The translations under genes and the position numbers were made by a program. Under the pieces are notes generated by a model. The model searched no databases, was not told the DNA's origin, and worked only from the letters and a program-made list of their open reading frames with translations. Shown in pieces: positions 14,325-24,879 of a stretch of 64,000 nucleotides of DNA. Each line of letters starts with the position of its first letter. The stretch's first letter is position 1. Source of the DNA: Sisyra terminalis (lineage: Eukaryota; Arthropoda; Insecta; Neuroptera; Sisyridae); the NCBI GenBank assembly GCA_958496175.1, contig OY292279.1, forward strand, positions 1,426,001 through 1,490,000. Reading direction: 5' to 3'.

Positions 14325-14560
14325 AACATGGAGCAGCTATGGTTAAAATATTTTTGGAAAATTCCAATTCCTTCGTTCGAAAAAATTTTTCAATTTTCCC
14401 CAAATCTCATAAGAATTGTTTATGTATGAGTTTTAAGGTCATTTACATATATCATCTGATAGCCGAGTCGTCTTGGTCGCCGTTGCTGTTGTTCGGAGTC
14501 GAGGTCCCTGGTTCGCATCCCGATTGGTCCCGGATTTTTATAATTTCTAATAATTGATTT
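14325..14560 (+). mobile_element. tRNA-like SINE unit, left arm copy
   Basis: GATAGCCGAGTCG at about 14,458-14,470 resembles an A box and GGTTCGCATCCCG at about 14,510-14,522 resembles a B box. Both are embedded in a unit that begins GGAGCAGCTATGGTTAAAAT, as at 11,990. The inverted copy lies at 16,570-16,805 in the other arm. The same leader (ATGGAGCTCCTATGGTTAAAA) also flanks the palindrome loop at 15,512. A 72-codon open stretch crosses this unit but is explained by the tRNA-like sequence. Confidence 0.5.
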
Positions 14561-14722
14561 CTCTTCCTTACAGCTTATAATATCACTAATTAACATTAAT
14601 TCCTCATTCCAGACATTGTATCATCGAAATATTCGGTCGAACAGTTCCAGCCTTTCGGGGTTGGAAATGATCGATCGATCGATGATGCAATTTATTTTTC
14701 ATTTTATTTTTGCTCAATGGTT

Positions 14723-14860
14723 TAGTGACGTCACTCCTTTTCATATATATGACGTCACACATACGTCGCCACCCAATGACGTCATTCCCGAAAAATTCGA
14801 AAAATGACCGAATTTTCCATTTTCGGGAAGTAGGATTCTGGGAATGGCTTAGTTACGTCA
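14723..14860. promoter_or_regulatory. Cluster of TGACGTCA sites, mirrored in right arm
   Basis: Three full 8-bp palindromes TGACGTCA occur at about 14,726, 14,750 and 14,777, plus a half-type TTACGTCAC near 14,850. The right arm has the matching set at about 16,290-16,405. TGACGTCA is the cAMP-response-element sequence bound by CREB/ATF-type bZIP proteins in animals. Three within 60 bp is unusual for such AT-rich DNA, but no transcription unit is visible beside them, so a regulatory role is only inference. Confidence 0.3.
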
Positions 14861-15550
14861 CGGGAGGCCTAAAAAACATATCCTGAAGTCAATTTTTTCG
14901 GTTTTTTTTTTTTAGGGGGTGGACCTCGAATTTTCGAATTTAGTGAAATGGGATTTCGGGAATGGCTTAGTTACGCTCCGAGAAGCCTAAATATCATTTT
15001 TAATTATATAATTTTTCATTTTTTGGCGAAAATTTTCCGGCCGGTTTTCTGAAGAATCCCAAAAATAGGCCTAAATTGGCGATATTTTTCACTTTTTCCA
15101 ACTTCAAAGCCATTTGTAGCGATAACTATCGATCGTAGGTTAACGATAGTAGGCTCATTCGATAGCGCTTGAATTACTCTATCGATGGTTTAAATTTGGT
15201 CCCGGAAAAGCTTAAGGGGAAAAACTTTTTTTTTCCACTTCTGAGAAATTTTATTTCGTCGACCAAATGTACGTCGATTTTTTTCAAAAAATTATTTGTC
15301 GAATTTCTCGATGAAATTCACACCATAGCTATATTACGTTACGATCGAAACAAAAATCTAATAAAACCTAAAGTTTTCGATATCGTTAATGGTTTTTTCG
15401 ATATTTAAAATTCTCTTATTGTGTTATTTAAATACAAATTTATTTTGTTAAAATAAAAATCAAGGACTTAAAAATTTTCCAATGTGGTTTTATATCTTTT
15501 CCGATCGTAACATGGAGCTCCTATGGTTAAAATTTTGCCGGAAAATTCCA

Positions 15551-15590
15551 ATAAAATCTTTTGATCTAATGGTCACCAGAACGATTTTCA
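15551..15590. other. Loop (spacer) of the giant palindrome
   Basis: A 40-bp unpaired spacer between GCCGGAAAATTCCA (ending 15,550) and TGGAATTTTCCGG (starting 15,591). The short spacer means the arms lie almost back to back, as in a fold-back element or a recent inverted duplication. Confidence 0.9.
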
Positions 15591-18500
15591 TGGAATTTTC
15601 CGGAAAAAATTTAACCATAAGTGCTCCATGCTACGATCGGAAAAGATGTGAATCCACATTGGAAAACTTTTAGGTCTTTGATCCTTTTTTTAACAAAATA
15701 AGTTTGTATTTAAATAACACAATAAGAGAATTTTAAATATCGAAAAAACCATTAACGATATCGAAAACTTTAGGTTTTATTGGATTTTTGTTTCGATCGT
15801 AACGTAATATAGCTATGATGTGAATTTCATCGAGAAATTCGACAAATAATTTTTTGAAAAAAATCGACGTACATTTGGTCGACGAAATAAAATTTCTCAG
15901 AAGTGGAAAAAAAAAGTTTTTCCCCTTAAGCTTTTCCGGGACCAAATTTATACCATCGATAGAGTAGTTCAAGCGCTATCGAATGAGCCTACTATCGTTA
16001 ACCTACGATCGATAGTTATCGCTACAAATGGCTTTGAAGTTGGAAAAAGTGAAAAAAATCGCCAATTTAGGCCTATTTTTGGGATTCTTCAGAATTTCGG
16101 CCGGAAAATTTTCGCCAAAAAAATGAAAAATTGTATAATTAAAAATGAATTTTTGGCTTCTCGGAGCGTAACTAAGCCATTCCCGAAATCCCATTTCACT
16201 AAATTCGAAAATTCGAGGTCCCCCCCCCCCCAAAAAAAAAACCGAAAAAATTGACTTCAGGATATGTTTTTTAGGCCTCCCGTGACGTAACTAAGCCATT
16301 CCCAGAGTCCTACTTCCCGAAAATCGAAAATTCGGTAATTTTTCGGGAATGACGTCATTGGGTGGCGACGTATGTGTGACGTCATATATATGAAAAGAGT
16401 GACGTCACAAAATCATTGAGCAAAAATAAAATGAAAAATATATAGCATCATCGATCGATCATTTCGAACCCCGAAAGGTTGGAACTGTTCGATCGAATAT
16501 TTCGATGATACAATATCTGGAATGAGGAATTAATGTTAATTAGATATATTATAAGCTGTAAGGAATAGAAATCAATTATTAGAAATTATAAAAATCCGGG
16601 ACCAATCGGGATGCGAACCAGGGACCTCGACTCCGAACAACAGCAACGGCGACCAAGACGACTCGGCTATCAGATGAAATATGTAAATGACCTTAAAACT
16701 CATACATAAACAATTCTTATGAGATTTGTGGAAAATTGAAAAAAAATTTCGATCGAAGGAGTTGGAATTTTCCAAAAATATTTTAACCATAGCTGCTCCA
16801 TGTTAAAGTTGGAAAATTTTACTAAAAACATTGCAACATTTTAAGGTCCCTGATCCTTTTTATCGACAAAAACAAATTTGTATTTCAAAAGAGTTTCTTC
16901 AGAAAATTAAAATTTATATATAAAATAAAATCGATTAGGAAATCAAAAAGTTAAGATATTTTTCGATATTGGCTTAATCGAATTATTCGATAATCTATCG
17001 AAAAACATTGATTTTACCTTACTTACCTCTTCGTTGCATTATCTTAACTTTTCTTTGTATCTTAACTCTGAAATATAAAATTCAAGAGGATGGGTGCGGA
17101 AAATCGAATTGAAAAAATATATTCAATTAAAATAAATTTATTAATGTTAAATATCAATACAGTTTATAAAAAGTTACAATATTAGTTTATCCATTATTAC
17201 AAGAGTTTATATAATTTATGTAAAAGTATCAATTATTAAAATCATATTGAAATATAAAGTTAGTAAAATTTTCTTGATTTACAGATATTTTCACTATTTA
17301 TCACTTAAACCACTTTATCACTTAAACCACTTTATAACTTCACATTCACTGAATTATTAAAACACAATTTACAGCACAGATTGTTGTAGTAAATCCATTA
17401 GTGATCTTCTCGGTAGATATCAATTGTGGAAATGATATCCTTTATGAATTTGATGGATGATCCTCCAAAGATCCGCATTTATTCCTCAAACGTCCATTCG
17501 GAAATGATGAACATCTCAACTCCAATGAATAATTCTCCGTTGTCATCGGTCAGCTTCTTCTGGAACGAAAAGATCAATAAATAATCAAAAATCAATAATA
17601 AAATATTTGGAGGTCTCAAAAGTACAGCGACTTACCAATCATTTATCTCCCAAAATGATGATACTTTCTTCAGCGCAAAAACAATGTCTTGGGCCTCAGA
17701 TTCTTAGTATGTCTTGGTATGGATCTGTAAAAATATATTTTATTAATATTTAAACAAATTGTAATTTTTTAGGGACATTAACATGTAGACTGGGGAACAT
17801 ATGGCGCAGCCCATTTACATAATTTCCATAATGAAACAATGATTGCTAAACTTCTGCATTTATTAACAAAGTTGCAAGATTGCTTTTTCTGATAAGGGCT
17901 GTTTTTTCAAAGTTTCAAAAAGGACAATTTTCAAGTACATAAAAAGGATATAAGAGATGGTTTTCTTTCGCAGAAAATTGCTGCCATTTAAAACTGAATC
18001 ATTCTTAACTGTATTGCAAAAATCAGCTCTCCATGAGGAGGACTTTCAATTACAACCATGGTTTAAGTCGCTATTATGCCTAATTCGGTGATCAAAACCT
18101 GATCTTTTATTATCTTCCTGTTTATCCCGTGGATTGATATATTCTTCTGATATTCACAATACTTAAGCTGCACTCCCAGTGGCTTACATTTACAGATGAT
18201 TTGATTAGATTCTTCTCTGAATGAATTATTTTTAAATATATTTTAAAAATACATTTTTGTCGTTCATTAGTTAGTTAAACGTTGGATAATATCTACCAAA
18301 GTAACAGAAAGTACATATAATCTCATATAAACATTGCGTCCATACCTACAATTTCACAATAAACATTATCTGTTTCACATTTATTTAATTCGATTCTGAT
18401 TTTATGAAGTTAAAATGTAACATTGGCCATCAGCTCAAACAACCATAACATAAAATATTCAATTTAATTGGATAAACTAAAGTCAATTAAGAACTAATAA

Positions 18501-18925
18501 CTTTCAAAAATAAGCTGTCACATTGACATGTATCGTACCTCCATCTATGCTACAACGTGTGAACTTTTGACATGTATGTCAATTGAACCACCTTAAGTTT
18601 TTAGTGCCACCTATGAGTCAGGTGGATGTACTCATAGCTTCCAACAAAAGTCGAATGCATTTTGGCGTTGTCTTAATTTAAAATTCTAAACAATTCGAAT
18701 TGTCAACAAATTAGATTTGTTAGAAAAAAAAACAATAATTTAAAAACTGAATTATGAACTTACTGCTTTTGATTTTTCACACATAAGAGATGCAATTGAC
18801 TACATGGAAACTGGTAAAAATTGAACAAACTTACAATGGAGAAATCCAAACAGAAAGTTTAAGTCCTCCCATACAAGCTGTGCTAATTATTTCGAAAACA
18901 AAGCTCGTTTAAGGGATGAAATCGA
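15591..18925 (-). repeat. Right arm of giant inverted repeat
   Basis: Reverse complement of the left arm. It includes the inverted tRNA-like unit (16,570-16,805), the mirrored TGACGTCA sites, the mirrored exon-like segments (17,479-17,559 and 17,636-17,724) and the decayed satellite 1 piece (17,890-18,010). An 11-bp C run at about 16,219-16,230, followed by A, marks a small low-complexity difference from the left arm. Outward of 18,850 it matches the left segment at about 11,450-11,530 rather than stopping at 12,255, so the homology continues beyond the simple arm. Confidence 0.93.
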
Positions 18926-19009
18926 CAATCCATGTGGCAGAAAAAATCATAAAACCATCCAATCTTCAATCGCCTGTAACACCGTTAAATAAAGGTTTTT
19001 TTCGAACCA

Positions 19010-19490
19010 ATATCGCAATATCGATTCAAATTTTCAAAAAGGACAATTTTCGAGTGCTTAAAAAGGATATAAGGGATGTTTTGTTTCGCCAAAATTGAGT
19101 TGAATATTAAAGATTAAATCATCCTTAACCATGATGCAAAAAATCATAAGCATTGGTTCACTAGATCCTTGGAAAATTAAATTGGGAAATTAAGGAGGTG
19201 AAAACGCTTGCACCAAATTGGCTTGAAAAAAGGTCATTTTTGAGGAATGACTTTTCCTTATAACAGCTAATTTTCGCAACGGATTATTAAACAATGTCCT
19301 TACGTGAGATGTGGAGTGAAAAAAATTTTATCCTGTGTGCCACAGGACACCCGCAATATCGTTTCAAAGTTTCAAAAAGGACAATTTTCGAGTGCATAAA
19401 AAGGATATAAGGGATGTTTTGTTTCGCCAAAATTGAGTTGAATATTAAAGATTAAATCATCCTTAACCATGATTTAATTGGAAAAACATA
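19010..19490 (-). repeat. Inverted, diverged satellite 1 copies (about 1.4 monomers)
   Basis: On the minus strand, 19,345 down to about 19,010 is a full but diverged monomer, with the AAGGATCTAGT, TTAAGGATGATTTAATC, CATCCCTTATATCC and TTGTCCTTTTTGAAA landmarks. 19,490 down to 19,345 is a partial monomer much closer to the array sequence, ending GCGGGTGTCCTGTGGCACAC. It mirrors the big array across the palindrome. Confidence 0.9.
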
Positions 19491-19785
19491 TAGGTAAATC
19501 ATCGATCGATCAATCAATCATTTCCAAATGTCGAAGGCTATCGTTGATCGATTGAACACATGGTGCTAAAATTCGGAAACGAGGGTTCATGTTATTAAGT
19601 GATAATGTGAGCCAACGTAAGTTAAAAGAAATTAAAACCAATTATTATGGTAGCAAAACATATTGGGCTCATTCGCCAATCGAATTCGAAACCTCCGGTT
19701 CCAGCATAGCCGTCCAGTAAATCGTTCCGGAGAGTAGCAGAAATCTGCATATTTTCCGGTGAAAACGGAATAAAACTTACCTACT
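19491..19785. other. Sequence between fold-back structure and candidate gene
   Basis: This stretch is a little richer in G and C than its surroundings. The minus strand holds GGTTTCGAATTCGATTGG, similar to a decayed B-box region of the local tRNA-like units. A GTAAGT on the plus strand at 19,616 and another on the minus strand just left of 19,786 could be splice donors. No clear promoter was identified. Confidence 0.3.
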
Positions 19786-19975
19786 ATGAATAGGAACGAT
19801 TGTTTGGTGAAATTGACACTTATTATTCTTTGGGTCTATACCGTCTATGCCCCAAAGGTAGTTGCAAACCTTTTCGAATTGAAAGTAACAACTTTTTACA
19901 GGAATAAAACACTTGCACTTACCATCGTTTATTTTTCAGAAAATCATCTGGAAAACGTCCGAAGAAATGCTGCAG
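19786..19975 (+). CDS. Candidate first exons of a secreted protein (partial, unresolved)
   Basis: The first exon (19,786-19,857) reads MNRNDCLVKLTLIILWVYTV then YAPK: a polar start, a hydrophobic stretch at residues 8-21, and a plausible signal-peptidase site after VYA. It ends CCAAAG before GTAGTT, a weak donor. A 36-nt segment (19,940-19,975) follows TTTATTTTTCAG, stays in the same phase (KIIWKTSEEMLQ) and is followed by GTACTG. Together they look like a signal-peptide exon plus a microexon. Reading straight through also stays open to 20,019, so splicing is not required by the frame. No downstream partner could be joined with confidence. The protein family was not recognised; the gene may be decayed. 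Confidence 0.35.
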
Positions 19976-20019
19976 GTACTGTACAAATTTATCAGAAAAC
20001 AATCCTCATTTCCTATTGA

Positions 20020-21690
20020 CATAAATAATTAAATGTTAGGTCTTGTTCATTTTTTGATGACTCCATTTAAAGATTGGTCCTCGAGTAGCTAGATACAACT
20101 GTAAGAAATGTATTTAAGCAATAAGCAGCGACCGGAAGACGATAGTATTTCGTGAAAGTTATACGATAGGCATACGCGTTCTATTATAGGCTAGGGGAAA
20201 ATTAATTTTAAATTTATTTACAGTTACTATAAAACTTACAGTATCCATATAGATTTAATAATAGTTATAGTTTCAATCAAATTATGTAACCCAAGTCAAT
20301 AGGAATATATCACAATAGGAATATTTGAATCAGCTTCTTATGAAATTCTGGTAACTACATTACCGACTTTTTTCAACAAACAATTTTTTTACTGAAAAAC
20401 TCGTTTTTCTTTAAATTTTTCTTATAGAAATAGAAAAATTGTGTTTTAAAATTCATTTTATTAATTGAACATTTGATTTTCGCCAAGTTTTTTGTTAATT
20501 CGTATTTGAAAAAAATAATTAAATCATATATGTAACAATTGTTGTTTGAAAACAAAAAAAGAATTGTTTTCAACAGCAGACATATTGGTGATTTTGACTC
20601 GTTTTTACTTAAGTAACTTCATGTATTTATTTTAGTGGTACATAGTAAGTTTTTTATTATAAAAATTACCAACTATTATGTTTAAATATAGAGTTTGTGT
20701 ATTTGTGGAATACTGGACATTGTTATATTCAACTTTTATCGACAAATTATAGCAGAAAATGGGTTGACGAATTGCACAGGTTAGATATGCATGTTCTATT
20801 TGGACTATTATTTTTCCTGTTTTCAAATTATCTGATTACTTTGTATTAGAGTATAGGGCAGTTAGCAAGTTTTAAAGAACACAACAATAGATTGGAATTA
20901 ATGTGAACGTTACAACAATCAGTTTTTAGAGTCAATAAATTTAACATGGAATAACAATAGGGTATTCAAATATGATAGTAAGAGATGTGTTTATTTTGGC
21001 AATTTTTCAACAGTTACGACTTTCATAGGAATTTTCAGATATTTGTACTAAACTTTTAAAGAAGATGATTGTGTAATCATATCTCTGGAATACCAATATT
21101 TCCTTCAAATCTAAATTTCGATTTGGTAACATTATAAAACCAGTTTCTTTCAGATTTGGTGCATTTCTGTTCAATGAGGATGGAGAGTGGATATGTATGG
21201 AACACATAATATGTAATAATCAATAAGATCTTTGGAAATAGCAATATTAATGATCATAATGATGAATGGAATCAATCTCAAATAATTAAGAGTTCCTCAA
21301 TTGACATGAATTTTGAACTGAACTATCGCTGAGAGCCATGGAGTGAAATTTACTATCAATACATTAAGATGCTACCGATTGATTGCTGACTTTATTATTC
21401 CATCGAAGGATTATATTATATATTACTGCTACTCTACACTATTAAGTTCTAAATACATTTGTCGTTGTAGAATTGTGAAACGATTGAATATTTGAAACCA
21501 AATATACACTAATCATACAATTTGTAAAAATTAAATCAAATCTACAGCCCATGCTGTGGATTTAGATAATTAAGACCCTATTTAGTCTAAATAATATCTA
21601 ACATCCCTTACCCTGACAGCCTATATCAGAGATATCAATACGTTATCATATTTTTTTTATTCGATTGAAACACCTACCTGTGACATGAGA
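20020..21690. other. AT-rich stretch, no gene seen
   Basis: Short open frames on both strands here are low-complexity (F, K, N, I rich) and have no splice or start context worth calling. If the candidate gene at 19,786 is real, this would be intron. Confidence 0.5.
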
Positions 21691-21891
21691 CCAATCTTAT
21701 GTTCTCTTCTAGTTATTTCAATTTTTATTGTATTATTTTTTTGGGGAAACAATTCTTAGATTTACTTGTATTTCTATTGGATATATGTATTTTTATCAAA
21801 TGTTTTATTTCTGAATGTTTATTTTTATATTTTGATTTTATTTTAAAAATTCAAATTCCATTTTTTAATTGTGTTTTTTTTTTCTGTGCAG

Positions 21892-22067
21892 ATGCAATGG
21901 TCACGGGAAAATCTGAAGAAATGAAGAAACGAAACCAAATTGTCTTTAGTTTTTGATTATTTTTTTCTGTTACAGATTTTTGCGGAACAATTGATAATGG
22001 AGCCGACCTCTATACCAATCGCCAAGTTATGAAAATTAATTCAAAACAACCACCCTCTCCCCCTTGA
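21892..22067 (+). other. Two exon-like segments after CTGTGCAG / CTGTTACAG
   Basis: Segment 21,892-21,956 follows TTTTTTTTCTGTGCAG and, after the two bases AT, reads AMVTGKSEEMKKRNQIVFSF to a TGA. Segment 21,976-22,067 follows TTTTTTCTGTTACAG and, after AT, reads 29 residues beginning FCGTIDNGADLYTNRQ and ending PPSPP to a TGA. Both have strong polypyrimidine tracts and enter in the same phase. Each runs to a stop without a good donor, so they would be alternative last exons or decayed copies. Whether they are spliced is unknown. Confidence 0.3.
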
Positions 22068-22259
22068 ATGTTTTAAAAAAAAATAATAGAACAATGGGAA
22101 TTCTTATATTGTTAGCTTAGCGCCGCCTACCTATCCAAAATAGTTCAGTTATAATATTATCTTAGCTTTATTGTTATTGTCTTTACGTAGTTTTTTATTA
22201 ATTTTAAGTTTTTATATTCAACTGATTTGAAGAGATTAAATGTTGTTTTGTCTGTGCAG

Positions 22260-22400
22260 ATTCGATGGATTGTCAATGTGAAAGAATTCAAAGAGATGTG
22301 TTAGCACGTTGGCCCTCAAGAAATGAAGAATTTAAAAACCTTATTTTTTTGCTTTAATTAAATTTTATTTTCTTTGCAGATATTCTCTTGGAATGATTGC
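22260..22400 (+). other. Exon-like segments after CTGTGCAG and TTTGCAG
   Basis: After TTTGTCTGTGCAG, the segment at 22,260-22,357 has AT and then reads SMDCQCERIQRDVLARWPSR to LLstop (31 codons). Another acceptor, TTTTCTTTGCAG, precedes 22,380, where the same phase (AT then ILLE) stops at once. The start ATTCGATGG is close to ATGCAATGG at 21,892 and ATTCAATGT at 23,151, which suggests duplication of one ancestral exon. Confidence 0.3.
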
Positions 22401-23150
22401 AGTCGGAAGAATTGATTAGATGAGCAATTCAAGACATGACGAAACTATTGAAATTCCTTCTTCTTCAGCCATTCAAGCCATCAAGCTTCTTATTATTACC
22501 TAATACCAGTCATCGTTATCAAATCCTATCTATAGCTTAGTTATACTTTATCTCTATTATTCTTTTGACCCCAATATTTCACGGGAAACTAATACTACTT
22601 TAAATCAATTGAAACTAGGCTTAGGTATTATTTAGATAGAAACATTTAATACCTCTTGTTTGGGTTTCAATTTTTATAAGTTGTTTTATAACATTAACAA
22701 CTTGTAACATTATACTAAATTTAATATTATATATTGGCTTAGATATATGCATTTGTGCAATAGCTGAACTTACAATTGATAAATAGTCGATTCAAAACTG
22801 CGACCCACGTCGTTCAGTCCTTTGCAATCATTAAATTTATAAAACGATAATACGAACACGAAATGTTCACTTTATAGATTCAAAACCTCTGCCCTACCTA
22901 CCCTTAAAAGCCTATTTCTCTTATCTAGTACTCTAAAAACGTATTCTCTATCTTGAAATTATTTTATACTAATACCTACATGAAATTATGTTTATATTTG
23001 GGGTTTATATTATATTATGTGAGATCTTTTTCGTTAATAACTTATATATATAATATATACGTAGATAGATCATTAGTTTTATAAGCTTAGCTTTAGAAAA
23101 TTTAGTTTAAGTTTTAAATATATAAATTAATGATTCTTTTTTCTGTGCAG
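22401..23150. other. AT-rich stretch, no gene seen
   Basis: It contains short direct repeats such as CCCTACCTACCC and TATATATAATATATACG. No reading frame or RNA gene is supported. Confidence 0.45.
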
Positions 23151-23191
23151 ATTCAATGTATCTAGGAATTGAAGGAAGCAGTTATCGTTGA
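23151..23191 (+). other. Exon-like segment after TTCTGTGCAG
   Basis: CTTTTTTCTGTGCAG precedes 23,151; after AT it reads SMYLGIEGSSYR to a TGA. It is the third of four acceptor sites in this area with nearly the same sequence and the same phase. Confidence 0.25.
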
Positions 23192-23278
23192 ACCGTAAAA
23201 TATGTCATTGGGATCTTCGATTAATATTTTATAACAAAATTTAATAATAATTCTAAATTAAGTACTTTTTCTGTGCAG

Positions 23279-23436
23279 ATTTGTGGAGTCATTTAGAAAA
23301 CGTCTTACCAACTATTTGATTATTTTGTGAAGCTAATTAAAACGTACGGAGTAATACGGAGAATAAATGCAAAGAGAGGGGGAAATCAACCTGGTGGTAT
23401 CCGAAAAGAAAAAGCCAACTTCTTAGACAGTTTGGT
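23279..23436 (+). other. Candidate exon, coding-like, with consensus donor
   Basis: TACTTTTTCTGTGCAG ends at 23,278 and another possible acceptor, GTCATTTAG, ends at 23,296. From 23,297 the frame is open for 46 codons (KTSYQLFDYFVKLIKTYGVI at the start, then a basic, glycine-containing stretch KRGGNQPGGIRKEKANFLDS), up to the donor GT in GGTGTAAGTA at 23,437. This is the best internal exon candidate of the region by composition and by having signals at both ends. I do not recognise the sequence. Using the first acceptor instead gives a stop after five codons in this frame. Confidence 0.35.
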
Positions 23437-23959
23437 GTAAGTACGCAGTTTCAGTGTTCTCAAATTAATGATGAACTTGATGGCAATGACATAAACTAAT
23501 AGGTATGATAATAAATGTAAATAAGTTTCAACTCACAATATCTGACAATGCTCTGACTTTATAGGAACTAGGTACCCAGTTTAATATGTTTGCATATTTT
23601 TTAATTTCCCGTGGATTTTTTCTTGCTACGTTTTTGGTCAATGTAAAGCAGCATTGTTAATATTGTATAAACAGGTAAACGATAAGTTTTAATAAATTTC
23701 GGTAAAATTAAAAATTGTCATTTCTTATAATTTCTTAGAGATATTTGGAAGTACCTACGTCGACTCCTAAGACTTATTGGAAGTCAGAGTGTTAATTTAC
23801 TATTCGTTCATCTACGGGGATTAGAATAATATACAGATAACTGAACTCATTATGGCGAAGAAGAATTAACAGAAGTTTACATCTCAAGATGTCTTCACTC
23901 TTCCCATTTGTTCCTTTTTTTCGTACGCTTCTGTTCCCAACTTTACTATCTTGCTCCCC

Positions 23960-24240
23960 CCATGGAATGAAAGTAATAATGTGGATGTGGAATATACAAA
24001 GATAGTGCAAAACTATCACTCAAGTTTTTCTCCAATTTAAGTTTCTCGTAGACAACCATAATTACGCTTAAAGTAAGCAGAGAGTTGACGACAAAAGGCT
24101 TTTGAGGTAATAAGTTTTCTGGTACATGATACTATGTAATAGAATGGAAATTTAAAACTATTTTTTTAGGTTGAACAAGAAAAAAAAGTTCATCTATAAT
24201 ATAAAAGAAACATTTTGGCGTACATCCACAAAGTAGGTAC
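23960..24240 (+). repeat. Local duplication, copy A (matches 28,030-28,470)
   Basis: ATGGAATGAAAGTAATAATG, CAAGTTTTTCTCCAATTTAAG, GTAGACAA and TTTTGGCGTACATCCACAAA occur here in the same order as related words in 28,030-28,470. Within it, 24,170 follows TATTTTTTTAG, and one frame contains ETFWRTSTK, comparable to KFWCTSTK in the other copy, but the two are one base out of phase relative to the acceptor. Confidence 0.55.
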
Positions 24241-24315
24241 TTATGGCGCGTTTATGAGAAATCAGTTGGAAAACGTACCTTTGGATTGTAAAAATCTTTC
24301 TATGACGCTGTGCAG

Positions 24316-24356
24316 GAGAAATGCATCCAGAGATTAGATAATCATTTATAATTCAA
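24316..24356 (+). other. 41-nt microexon candidate
   Basis: Flanked by CGCTGTGCAG and by a full consensus donor GTAAGTTG. All three frames contain a stop (EKCIQRLDNHL then stop in phase 0), so if spliced it would be a noncoding or a terminal exon. Confidence 0.25.
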
Positions 24357-24658
24357 GTAAGTTGATATTAATCACTATGTTATATTGGTTCTGGTTAATA
24401 TCAACGATTGCATAAGTATAGCTTACCTAGACAATATTCATTTTGTATTCGGAATATTTATCTTTAAATACTCATACGTAATCACCCCGTATACCTCTCG
24501 TGGTGTATCGTTGTAAATTCATTCCAATTGGATTTACAACAGTTGTAAGACCACCTACTGTGTTATCATCGTTTAGGTGATTTAGCATAACAATATCATA
24601 CATTACTTCAAATAGGATTAATTAATATTTGTTAAGTAAGTGGTGAAATTAATTTAAG

Positions 24659-24870
24659 TTTTTTTTTTTTTTTTTTTTAGATGATTTTAATTTATTCAAC
24701 GAAAACAAATCAATTGTCATCGAGATTATGAAGATCAACTATTCCCATATATATATTGCAAGCGCAGCTAATAATAGAAGAATGATATTGATGCATAAAT
24801 ATTGATATAATATCCATAGATATATGCTACACTAAGTGTAAATGTAAAATAAAAGATGTATATTTTCTCC
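24659..24870 (+). other. T20 tract plus AG and possible terminal exon with AATAAA
   Basis: Twenty T residues (24,659-24,678) followed by AG make a strong acceptor-like site. From 24,681, after AT, a frame is open for about 40 codons (DFNLFNENKSIVIEIMKINY at its start) and a polyadenylation-type AATAAA lies at about 24,848. It enters in the same phase as the CTGTGCAG segments upstream. It could equally be a chance T run in AT-rich DNA. Confidence 0.25.
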
Positions 24871-24879
24871 CCATTTATA

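Larger units (their letters stand above)
12255..15550 (+). repeat. Left arm of giant inverted repeat
   Basis: This arm matches the reverse complement of 15,591-18,925 nearly end to end, with small indels. Matching pairs include 13,071 ACCGAATTAGGCATAATAGC with 18,090, CTCTTATGTGTGAAAAATC at about 12,370 with about 18,790, and the inner sequence around 15,500-15,550 with 15,591-15,645. Identity is highest near the centre and falls outward. The arm holds a tRNA-like unit, a TGACGTCA cluster, two exon-like segments and a decayed satellite 1 piece. An open stretch of 79 codons (15,169-15,408) is mirrored in the other arm; I see no family for it. Confidence 0.93.

Noticed and set aside
15169..15972. 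Pair of near-identical 79-codon frames facing each other
   Set aside because: They are the same sequence in the two palindrome arms; identity follows from the palindrome, and the composition (F, K, I rich) and non-ATG start give no support for a protein.
19620..19760. tRNA-like or SINE-like remnant on the minus strand (GGTTTCGAATTCGATTGG)
   Set aside because: Only a weak B-box resemblance and no convincing A box at the right distance; too decayed to call.
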